From assembly GCA_014529385.2 (NCBI GenBank), contig CM043964.1:139214529-139278528 (forward strand): DNA of 64,000 bases, in the 5' to 3' direction. Shown in pieces: positions 34,436-46,725 of this stretch. The position numbers and the translations under genes are program-made. Position 1 is the stretch's first letter, and the number at the start of each line of letters is the position of its first letter. Below the pieces are notes generated by a model. That model had not been told where the DNA came from. It searched no databases and worked only from the letters and a program-made list of their open reading frames with translations. Source of the stretch: Adiantum capillus-veneris (lineage: Eukaryota > Streptophyta > Polypodiopsida > Polypodiales > Pteridaceae).

Positions 34436-35560
34436 AAAAAGTGTATATATTCATCCAAAGAAATACACGTATTTTTGGTCTACATGTCCTAGTTTCAATC
34501 ATTTATGTCCATTAGGTGTATCACTAAACAACACTACTATTTTTGAGAAACAGAAGTTACAATCATATCTACAAATGGATTAGAGGAAAATTAGCTCAGC
34601 ATACATCCAGAACTCGCTACAAGAATCGACTTTAACAGATCACGCAAGTAAGTCTTCCATTCAAGTTTACTAGTATTACAATGTGTTAGTTATTTGTGAT
34701 ATTTATGTATGTATATATACTATGTGTGCATATCGTAATTAAGTGTAATTGTGTATCTGCATTATGTATGAGTATTACAATGAAATAACACAAATATACA
34801 TACATACACATAGATAACACAGACGCACACATACATAAGCATGTATTTTCAAGAGAGAGATAGCAAGATACAGAGATAGATAGATAAAGAGTATCGGAAT
34901 ATGTGCACGTATTTTCAAGAGAGAGACAACAAGATAACAGATTTCACTGTGGTTATGTATGTGGAAGTGAGGAAGACGATGTGTGGGAATATGTGCATGT
35001 ATTTTCAAGAGAGAGACAACAAGATAACAGATTTCACTATGGTTATGTATGTGGAAGAGAGGAAGACGATGTGTAGGAATATGTGTATGTGTGCGGGGAT
35101 ATTTTTAAACTACGTATCTCTGTCTTTTGACGAGAGAGTGTGTGTGCAAGAAGAGTTACAGAGAACCATCTTCTCTATATGGAGAAAGACAGAGAGTGAG
35201 AGAGAGAGAAATACCTGTTTTTTCTCTATTCGTGAGGTGTGAAGAAGCTATGCCCGATCCTGCCCTTCTGGAAAGCGTTGCGTACGCTGCTGTTTCTTTA
35301 TCTTGTGTGCGAACTTTCAATCCTGTGCGCTCCACCTGTTTGTTGTGTATGATGCCGAGCTTGCTCCTCTACGTGCGTGTATACTCCAACTGTGTGCGAT
35401 CCGTGTGCGCTTTCTGTGTGTTTGCTGCTCGCCTGCTTTCTCTGTGTGCGTTGCTCGTGCGCTCTCTGTGCCTAATCTTGATAGGGTTTATTAGAATGCC
35501 ACGTATGCTACAAGTCCATGTTTTATCATAGGATTAAAAAAAACAAAAGCAATATAAAAC
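34436..35560. other. Low-copy spacer, possible 5' untranslated exon
   Basis: No protein is recognised. A perfect donor, CAA|GTAAGT, ends at 34,653 on the plus strand and could pair with the acceptor just before the 38,429 ORF. A 90-bp tandem duplication with ATTTTCAAGAGAGAGACAAC lies at 34,911 and 35,001, with a diverged third copy near 34,840. The 134-codon frame at 35,127-35,531 is Cys/Leu-rich without a domain and starts in GA-rich sequence. Confidence 0.4.
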
Positions 35561-35641
35561 ATTAACCAATTCACACAGCCAAAATGAAAGAAATCATGGT
35601 TGAAAATATGCAAAACATGTGTAACTCTATACTATGAATCA

Positions 35642-35865
35642 TGGCCGCCCCTTGACCCCGCCTGGGGCGCTGCCCCGGACCCCGCCCGGCAGTCGCGCCG
35701 GGAGGCGACAAGGGGCTGCCGCCCCTTGACCCCGCCCGGGCGCTGCCCTGGATCCCGCCCAGCAGTCGCGCCGGGAGGCAACAAGGGGTTGCCGCCCCTT
35801 GACCCCGCCCGGAACAATATCCCAAAATCAGCCTCCCAAGCCCCGCCATCGAGAGTGCTATATTC
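35642..35865 (+). repeat. GC-rich 74-bp tandem repeat
   Basis: GCCGCCCCTTGACCCCGCC starts at 35,644, 35,718 and 35,791, giving about three units (the last partial) of a 73-74-bp repeat that also holds GTCGCGCCGGGAGGC. The stretch is strikingly GC-rich compared with everything around it. Similar GGGGC-type blocks occur within some plant mobile elements, but no element ends are identified here. Confidence 0.75.
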
Positions 35866-35960
35866 CACATCCCCATCAAGAGCGCTACCCCCAAACCTCA
35901 CGTGGAAGCGCTGCCTTGTCACCCCATTGTGGCATTGCCCTAAGACCCCGCATCTGGAGT

Positions 35961-36535
35961 GCTAAATGGGAACATTATTCATTAGTGAAATTTTGAACAT
36001 AAATTATATTTAGCATATACTTAAATATAATACAAATATTAACATATTAACTATACTACTAATTTACTATAGCAGTTCTAGATTATGTCCCATACTATAT
36101 TTAAGGTGCCAAAGGTTTGGCCTTATGGTCCTAGATTTAGCCAAGTGGTCAACACATATAGGACCAAGTGCACACTGTGCCACAAAACTTGGCCACCACT
36201 TCACTTGCCAAAGTTTAGGCCACATGGTCAATCCTAAGTTTCCAATGTTCTTATTATGTCACCTTTTGCCTCGTGGAAAACCTAGGCTTGTTTTCACATA
36301 CTCAGGCACTTCAAGCCATAATAAATTTTCATTACTCTTCAGCAACCCTTTTGTTCAAGTCTTTGAAAAAACGTTGCTTAAGGCCACCCTAAACCATTTT
36401 CATTTAGGGGTGTCTAAAACTAGCTTTTGGCAATTCGAGAAGAAAATGGTCAAAGTTTTATACTTAGTTTTAACCACTTGACCAATTCAAATATTGGAAA
36501 GCAAGGTCTTGTAATACTTTTCTTTGGACATCACA
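35961..36535. other. Spacer without a recognised gene
   Basis: AT-rich. An open frame of 118 codons at 36,125-36,481 shows no domain. It overlaps degenerate words like GGCCACCACTTCACTTGCCA that recall the satellite family, so it is probably repeat-derived. Confidence 0.45.
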
Positions 36536-38335
36536 CATTAAAACTAGGTCCCTCACTTGTCCAAGCTATGCTCTAATACAATAAAGGGCTTTTGGTTTCA
36601 AGATGCACCACTTTCCCAACCTTGATTCCATTAAAGAAGCTAGCTCTACTTAGACATTTAATAGCAAGGTCCTGTAGCAGTTCACATTGAACATTTTCCA
36701 TGGCAGCTAGGTCCACCACTTATCTAAGCTATGCTCTAATACAGTAAGGGGGTTTTGGTTTCAAGATCCACCACTTGTCCAAACTTGATTTGGGAAGCAA
36801 GGTCCTATAATAGTTTGCTTTGGACATTCACCATTACAACTAAGTCCACGACTTCTCCAAGCTATGTTCTAATACACTAAGGACGTTTTGGTTTGAAGGA
36901 GAACCACTTGTACGACTTTGTTTTTGGAAGTAAGGTCTTTACATAGTTCACCTTGGACCTTGGACATTGGATACTACAACTAAGCCCACCACTTGTCCAA
37001 GCTATCCTCTATATATAGCCAAAGGGTTTGGGTTTCAAGATTCACCACTTTTCCAATCTTTCTTCCATTAAAGAAAGGAGGGGCATTATAACTAGGTCCA
37101 CCAATTGTCCAAGATATGCTCTGATATAGAAAGGGGATTTTGGTTTCAATAATCCACCACGTGTTCAACCTTGCAAGACTCAAGGGATACTTGGACATTG
37201 GAAAGCATAGTCCTATAGTAGTTGATAGGTGGCAGTGGGTATAACAACTAGGTCCAACCTATGCTCTGATATAGCAAAGAGGCTTTGGTTTCAAGGTCCA
37301 CCACTTGTCCAACCTTGCTTCCATTAAAGAAATGAGGGGCTACGTAAACATTGGCAAGCAAGGTAGAAAGGTCCTAAGGTATTTCACCTTGGATATTGGG
37401 CATTATAACTAGGTCCACCACTTGTCCAAGCTATGCTCTGATATAGAAAGGGGATTTTCGTTTCAAGGTCCACCACGTGTTCAACCTTGCAAGACTCAAG
37501 GGATACTTGGACATTGGAAAGCATAGTCCTATAGTAGTTGATAGGTGGTAGTGGGTATTACAACTAGGTCCAACCTATGCTCTCATATAGCAAAGCGGCT
37601 TTAGTTTCGAGGTCCACCACTTGTCCAACCTTGCTTCCATTAAAGAAATGAGGGGCTACGTAAACATTGGCAAGCAAGGTAGCAAGGTCCTAAGGTGTTT
37701 CACCTTGGATATTGGGAATTATAACTAGGTCCACCACTTGTCCAAGCTATGGTCTGATATAGAAAGGGGATTTTCGTTTCAAGGTCCACCACGTGTTCAA
37801 CCTTGAAAGACTCAAGGGATACTTGGACATTGGAAAGCATAGTCCTATAGTAGTTGATAGGTGGCAGTGGGTATTACAACTAGGTCCAACCTATGCTCTC
37901 ATATAGCAAAGAGGCTTTGGTTTCAAGGTCCACCACTTGTCCAACCTTACTTCCATTAAATAAATGAGGGGCTACGTAAACATTGGCAAGCAAGGTAGCA
38001 AGGTCCTAAGGTATTTCACCTTGGATATTGGGCATTATAACTAGGTCCACCACTTGTCCAAGCTATGCTCTGATATAGAAAGGGGATTTTTGTTTCAAGG
38101 TCCACCACGTGTTCAACCTTGAAAGCCTCAAGGGATACTTGGACATTGGAAAGCATAGTCCTATAGTAGTTGATAGGTGGTAGTGTGTATTACAACTAGG
38201 TCCACCACTTGTCCAACCTATGCTCTAATATAGCAAGGATGCTTTGGTTTCAAGATCCACCATAATTTCCAACCTTGCTTCCATTAATATAGCAAGGAGG
38301 ATTTGGTCTCAAGGTTCACCACTTGTCCAACCTAT
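36536..38335 (+). repeat. Third satellite block with 316-bp units
   Basis: Same family word in plus orientation but a different higher-order unit. CATTATAACTAGGTCCACCA recurs at 37,401, ~37,717 and 38,033, a period of 316 bp. Each unit has one CACTTG word followed by CTATGCTCTGATATAG, one CACGTG variant (CCACCACGTGTTCAACCTTG) and a third word before CTTCCATTAAAGAAATGAGG. It ends ~95 bp before the 38,429 ORF. Confidence 0.9.
37158..38111. promoter_or_regulatory. Four periodic CACGTG sites upstream of the long ORF
   Basis: Perfect G-box cores occur at 37,158-37,163, 37,474-37,479, 37,790-37,795 and 38,106-38,111, exactly 316 bp apart, because one word of the unit has CACGTG where others have CACTTG. 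CACGTG is bound by plant bHLH and bZIP factors. Function is inferred from position only. Confidence 0.4.
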
Positions 38336-38428
38336 GCAAACCTTTTCCATGTTGTAGCATGATTTTTTGTTTGAAGAGTATTTTTCTATAACTATGGATT
38401 TAACAATGTAATCTTTTTCACTTACAGG

Positions 38429-41400
38429 ATGGACTTTGAATCTGGGGAGAAAGTACATATGATACTTGACAATGAAATTGTTGGTATTGGCTGTGTGTGT
38501 AGAATAGATCCAGATTCCACTTGTGGTGGTACAAAGATAGGGCAAGGAAATGTCTCCATACTAGTGGAGGAATGCTTGAAGGATGTGGTCCTACCTTTTC
38601 CTACAATGGATAATTCATCTCTCCAAGGCTCATTATGGAGTGCTGTTCGATGGTCAAAGCTTCTTTTGCAATCTTTTGTATTAAATGGGAACTTAATTGA
38701 TCCACAGGAAAGCTACAATGGTGATGAAGAACATGATCATTCTGATCCTCTAGTTACAGATGCAATACCTATGACAAGCCCAGAATTTGAAGCAATGATT
38801 CGAGAGTCTTGGAGAAATCAGAGGGTCCTTTTAAAAGATGACACAATGATGCAAACCATGAATGAAGGGACCATCTTATATGTATTTCCACATGATTATG
38901 TCAACTTTCAGGAACTTGGTCCTGATTGTGTGGGTGTGGGTATTGAAAGAGAAAATGCAAGCATTGATGATGTGGTTGAAGTGGGTAGCATCACTTTGCT
39001 AAAGTGGCCCATCAAGCAGACAACAATGTTGAATGGGAGCCCATTACAACGATTTGTTCCTGTTGATGGCATGCATGCTACATATGAGGATGTATCCAAC
39101 GATGACAATGTTGGAAAAAAACTTGATGGGAGTAATGTTGTCCAGTTGTCAAGGAAGAGACGATACAATTTCATGAACAGGACTCAAAAATCAAAAGCAG
39201 CACCAGCTCCGACTTTTTACCTTTCAAACAAATCAATTCAAAGGGTATCATGCATTGATTGTTGTGCACAAAAATGTTGCCAGTTTGCAGATCGTGATAT
39301 GGTGACAAGGTTACGACAACAGTTTTGGGGAGAGTCTCAAAAATCACGCACTAATTATGTTTATGATGTTCTTTCTATATGTTATCAGAAAGATGAGAAG
39401 TCACGATACCAATTCAGGCTAAATGGCTCTATTGTTTGTTGTAGAGCATGGTATGAGCTACATGGAATACCAAAGACATCATTTTATCGATACAAGGAGA
39501 ACTTTGAAAATGGTGTGCGCCAATATGTACATGGGAACACATGTACATTGAGAAGGGGACTTCAACATACTAGTTTAGCAAGAGCACTACTAAATGAGTT
39601 TGTGGAAAACAACTCTGAGAAGATGCCACATAGAAGTAGAACAGTGCTAGATGGCTCAAGAGAGACTCAATTGATGATTCCATCAACATACAAACAAGTG
39701 GATATTTTATGTGAAATCAACACGACACTTGACCAAATGGGCTATGAGAAGAAGCTATCCCAATCTTCTTTTGGTAGAATTTGGAACAAAGAGTACCCAC
39801 ATGTCACTTTAACAAAGACGAGTGAGTTCTCTAAGTGCAATATTTGTAGCTCAATCAAGGCAAGGTTAGAAGCTAAACCTTCTCTTGAAGAGAGAGCTCT
39901 TCTCTTGAGGGAGAGAGAAGTTCACATGGCACAACAAAAGAGTTGCAGAAGCCTATATTATGCATGGCGCACGTATTCAGAAACTCAACCACAAAAATAT
40001 GTATGCATAATCCATGATAAGATGGATCAAAAGAAGACTGCCATTCCTAGATTACGCATTGTTCCCAAGGGTGTGGATTCAGGATATAATATGCAGGTGG
40101 CATTGATTGGCATGATCACTCATGGACATGGAGAAGGTCATTACGGACACTTTGTCTTGAATGGTTTGTGGCCAGCTGATCCAAATCTTACAATTGGCTC
40201 AATTTCTAATTGTTTACATAACCTAGAGAGGATAGATAAGCATCCTCTTGGTGATCTAGTAACAAATGGACTTCCAAGGAGCAATATTTCACTACTACAT
40301 GCTTTGAACTCAAGGGATGCTTTGGACTACCATAACTTGAGTGATGGAAAAGAGCCCATTGTGCAGTCGTCAGAAATTGCAGAAGAGGAATTGGGGTCAA
40401 CATTTCGCAGATTGCCAGAGAACTTGTTGCTACAATTGGATAATTGTGCAGGGGAAAACAAAAATCGATACTTATTTCCCTATTTGTCAATGCTTGTTGC
40501 AAGGGGTGTTTTCAAAACCATCCAGCTGGGATTTTTAATGGTTGGGCATACACATGAGGACATAGACGCCATGTTTAGTAGGTTTTCAGAGAAGCTGAGA
40601 GTTACACAAACCTATACTTTGCCACATTTGATGGATACATTACGAAACAGCTCATCTTCATCTCCGGCTCCATTTTTTCTCACAAAGATCCCCGATTTCA
40701 AGCAATATTGTGATGGCTATCTTTGTGATGGACAAGACATACTTGTTGGACATTCCAAACCGCTTCAGTTCAGGTTCTTTATGCAGGATGAGACACCAAT
40801 GATGCAATATAAGGCACATGTAGGTGTATCAAGTTGGAGTGGAAGTATTCGCCTTTGGAAAACAGACACAGAAGGCAAGCCAATGTTACCACATGGAGAT
40901 CCACCTCTAGTACAAATGGCGGAGTATGTCAAGGCCCACGAAGAAGTCATTTTGGGGCTAAAGAACTATATAAAATTTTGGAAAAATTTAGGGAATGGTT
41001 CAAGTATTCCGCGATATTATAGACCCGTGATAGATTATTGGAGTAAGTTAATTGAAGAGATTGGAAAAGCAATCATATCAGAGGGAGTCTTGTATGAAAT
41101 GTTTTGGCCAAAAACTCAAGAATATTCTCACCTACAAAGCACTACAATGAATTTGCAACAAGGAGCAGAAAGATTCCTAGGCCTTGAAGAGTTGAACGAT
41201 CATTTTTGTGGGCCTCAACGAGATAGGCCAAGGGAAGAGTTTGACCCTATGTCTGATGTGCACCAAGGTGACTTTCTTATGCTTGTTCCGAGTGACACAG
41301 AAATCTATCCAGTGTGGCTTGCAATGGCTTTATCTGACATTGATAGTGAGCCTACATCACCAAACTACAGAAAACTCTTGATTCAATATTGGGCACCTTG

Positions 41401-41656
41401 CGCGAGAAAAAGTGGGATGACAGATACTCAAGCTTACAGAAATTGTTGGAAGGGTTATTGGGCTGTCAACTATAAGGACCCACAAGTGTGGGAAACTATA
41501 GATGCAATTGTTTGGTCCTGGAGACCCAACAAAGAAGGACCATTTTCTAGAATAAAGATTCCAGAAAGGCATGCTCTAAAAGCCAAAGAAGGCCTCACTC
41601 GTGCACATCAACCACACTTGGATCAAAGTTCAGATATGGTATCAAATGTGGAGTAG
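38429..41656 (+). CDS. Long intact ORF, transposase/DUF7869-like protein, 1,075 aa
   Basis: The longest open frame in the window, ending TAG at 41,654. The first ~85 residues (IVGIGCVCRIDPDSTCGGTK, VVLPFPTMDNSSLQGSLWS) resemble the small domain in plant En/Spm-type transposon proteins that I know as DUF8039. A second similar stretch follows at ~150-215 (HDYVNFQELGP, VEVGSITLLKWPI). A Cys cluster lies at 275-284 (CIDCCAQKCC) and CNIC at 470-473. The core then shows IIHDKMDQKKTAIPR (Asp530, Asp533), LLLQLDNCAGENKNRYLFPY (Asp671) and FLMVGHTHEDIDAMFSRFSE (Asp711, Asp713). The D-N-C-A-G-x-N-K-N and G-H-T-H-x-D-I-D pair marks the DUF7869 family, which I take to be an RNase H-like, transposase-related fold. 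The bases before the ATG (TTTTTCACTTACAG) look like a splice acceptor, so the ORF may be a downstream exon. A satellite block lies immediately upstream and an LTR remnant downstream. No CACTA-type ends were found. Confidence 0.8.
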   Translation: MDFESGEKVHMILDNEIVGIGCVCRIDPDSTCGGTKIGQGNVSILVEECLKDVVLPFPTMDNSSLQGSLWSAVRWSKLLLQSFVLNGNLIDPQESYNGDEEHDHSDPLVTDAIPMTSPEFEAMIRESWRNQRVLLKDDTMMQTMNEGTILYVFPHDYVNFQELGPDCVGVGIERENASIDDVVEVGSITLLKWPIKQTTMLNGSPLQRFVPVDGMHATYEDVSNDDNVGKKLDGSNVVQLSRKRRYNFMNRTQKSKAAPAPTFYLSNKSIQRVSCIDCCAQKCCQFADRDMVTRLRQQFWGESQKSRTNYVYDVLSICYQKDEKSRYQFRLNGSIVCCRAWYELHGIPKTSFYRYKENFENGVRQYVHGNTCTLRRGLQHTSLARALLNEFVENNSEKMPHRSRTVLDGSRETQLMIPSTYKQVDILCEINTTLDQMGYEKKLSQSSFGRIWNKEYPHVTLTKTSEFSKCNICSSIKARLEAKPSLEERALLLREREVHMAQQKSCRSLYYAWRTYSETQPQKYVCIIHDKMDQKKTAIPRLRIVPKGVDSGYNMQVALIGMITHGHGEGHYGHFVLNGLWPADPNLTIGSISNCLHNLERIDKHPLGDLVTNGLPRSNISLLHALNSRDALDYHNLSDGKEPIVQSSEIAEEELGSTFRRLPENLLLQLDNCAGENKNRYLFPYLSMLVARGVFKTIQLGFLMVGHTHEDIDAMFSRFSEKLRVTQTYTLPHLMDTLRNSSSSSPAPFFLTKIPDFKQYCDGYLCDGQDILVGHSKPLQFRFFMQDETPMMQYKAHVGVSSWSGSIRLWKTDTEGKPMLPHGDPPLVQMAEYVKAHEEVILGLKNYIKFWKNLGNGSSIPRYYRPVIDYWSKLIEEIGKAIISEGVLYEMFWPKTQEYSHLQSTTMNLQQGAERFLGLEELNDHFCGPQRDRPREEFDPMSDVHQGDFLMLVPSDTEIYPVWLAMALSDIDSEPTSPNYRKLLIQYWAPCARKSGMTDTQAYRNCWKGYWAVNYKDPQVWETIDAIVWSWRPNKEGPFSRIKIPERHALKAKEGLTRAHQPHLDQSSDMVSNVE

Positions 41657-41980
41657 AATTATGTGGAGCTTCTATTGTGACTATACTAGTCAGTTTGTAA
41701 ACAAAATCTTTTTTGTATCTTCCTTTGTTTTATGTAATTTATAGTTATTATTCAAATCCATGTGTTGTACATCCTCTTGACTTTTGGTGTTTATCAACAC
41801 CACAATCCTATGAGATTTTCACTTTATTTACTAACCACACACCTCAATTTTTCCCACTTTAAGTGGAAAATTCCCAAATTACATGAATTTAGTCGATTTG
41901 GAGATTCCCATAATGTGAGATTTTTACCAAAATACCTAATATGGTCTTCTAAGCTTGATGGGCTTGAGGTGTCAAAAAGT
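41657..41980. other. 3' flank of the long ORF
   Basis: T-rich sequence with TTTTTTGTATCTTCCTTTG and TATGTAATTTATAG within 100 bases of the stop, compatible with a plant polyadenylation region. No further gene is seen before the LTR fragment. Confidence 0.4.
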
Positions 41981-41984
41981 CAAT

Positions 41985-43080
41985 CATCAATCCCTACAAG
42001 GAGCGGGAGATTCCTACAAGAGGGGGGATGAGAGAGAACACACACACACACATTCACACAAGACAATCTTGGTACAAAGAAAACAAAAAGGGACACTTGT
42101 CAAGTTCCTCCTCATGTTCCCCTCATGGTGTGCCTAGAGCCTATTGGTTGGCCACCCAAGGGGTCCAATGATCATTTAGAAGATTTAATTAATTGTTTTT
42201 GCATTTATCAAGTCCTCCCTCTCAAAGGGGAAAGGGGGACACTTGTCCCAAGACTACCCTTGTTTCTTGTAATGCCTCTTGCTTGTGATTGGCTAGACCT
42301 GGAGGGGTCCAATGAGCTTCAAGCAGGAGCTACAAGGGGAGGTAGACCAAAGCAGGTAGGGGCCTGCTTGAGAGGTTTACTCTCCCACACACACTCACAC
42401 ACACTCTCATTGTGTGAAGTGCAAACTGCAAGAGCTCCCTCTCCTTCTCCAAGAAAGTAGAGATCTTGAGAGCCTACACCAACACTCTTGGCTATGGAAT
42501 GAAAATCCAACCAAGAGCCATGCTTCAATGCTTAAGCTTGCTATCTTCTCCATCTTCATTACTATGCTATTATGTATGCTAGCAAGAAGAGTGATGATAA
42601 GTGAGGAACTAGTTCTTTCTCCTATGGAATGTTTCTTCTTCCTCTTCCCTACCCTAATTCCCCGCTAGCTCTCTCCACCCTCGAAGGTGTTTGAGGCCTT
42701 GGGAGTGAGGCTTGGGATAGCTAGTGCTTTTTGCAAATTTTATGTTATGCTCGTGATGCAATGAAGCTTTACATCTTCATTGCATCACCTAGGTCACAAG
42801 GAACACAAATATTGTATTTTAACAAGTCTCTTTTGATGGGAGAAACTATAATACAAATGCCTATTAGAGGGGGGACCGGCTCCACATAAATACGGTCCTC
42901 GAATGTTGTCATGTTCTCTAAACTCTCTCTCTTGCAAAAGTATTGTTCATGCAAAGTTAACTAAATGCTATGTTTATGTTGCTACCATAAATTATGTTCA
43001 CCCAATATGCTCACAAAGTAATTTTACAAAAGTACTCCCTATAATTTCCGCTACTCTCAAGTTAATAGGCCGATTCCATC
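41985..43080 (+). repeat. LTR fragment, 3' two-thirds, direct orientation
   Basis: Parallel to 59,380-60,451 of the full LTR, sharing GGCCACCCAAGGGGTCCAAT, GAGCCATGCTTCAATGCTTA, GCTTACTCTCAAG-type ends and CTCCACATAAATACGGTCC. It stops at ATTCCAT, two or three bases short of the expected LTR terminus. Open frames here are incidental. Confidence 0.8.
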
Positions 43081-43082
43081 GC

Positions 43083-43219
43083 AAGCCCCGTGTTGAGAGA
43101 GATTTGAAAGCACATGTCTATATTCTAATCCTTGTTCCCATTTATTCTCCCACATTAAATGATCCGTATAATATGAGAAAATTGTTTGGGTAACCCTACT
43201 TATTAGTTTTTATGGATAC
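43083..43219 (-). repeat. LTR fragment, 5' edge, inverted
   Basis: The reverse complement follows the first ~135 bases of the LTR: AATGTGGGAGAATAAATGGG, TATAGACATGTGC, TCTCAACACGGGGC. It abuts the 3' end of the direct fragment, giving a head-on LTR junction at about 43,081, and runs into a CA repeat exactly where the LTR terminus should be. Confidence 0.75.
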
Positions 43220-43220
43220 A

Positions 43221-46545
<3,325 letters not shown>

Positions 46546-46623
<78 letters not shown>

Positions 46624-46648
46624 TAGATATATATATATATATATAGAT

Positions 46649-46722
<74 letters not shown>
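46546..46722. repeat. Compound microsatellite (CT)n(TA)n
   Basis: CT dinucleotides to 46,584, then TA dinucleotides with AGATAGATA interruptions to 46,722. Potential for cruciform or slippage. Confidence 0.97.

Positions 46723-46725
<3 letters not shown>

Noticed and set aside
35127-35531. 134-codon Cys/Leu-rich plus-strand frame
   Set aside because: No domain, starts inside GA-rich low-complexity sequence and overlaps another open frame. Kept only as a possible untranslated exon region.
35642-35865. Ribosomal RNA or organellar fragment because of high GC content
   Set aside because: It is a simple 74-bp tandem repeat and does not resemble any rRNA segment I recognise.
38429-41656. CACTA transposon with this ORF as its transposase
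   Set aside because: The N-terminal domain is of the En/Spm-associated type, but no CACTA-type terminal inverted repeats were seen on either side within the window.
42125-42668. Open frames of 84-111 codons after the long ORF
   Set aside because: They lie within an LTR fragment and the same frames are disrupted in the full LTR copy at 59-60 kb.
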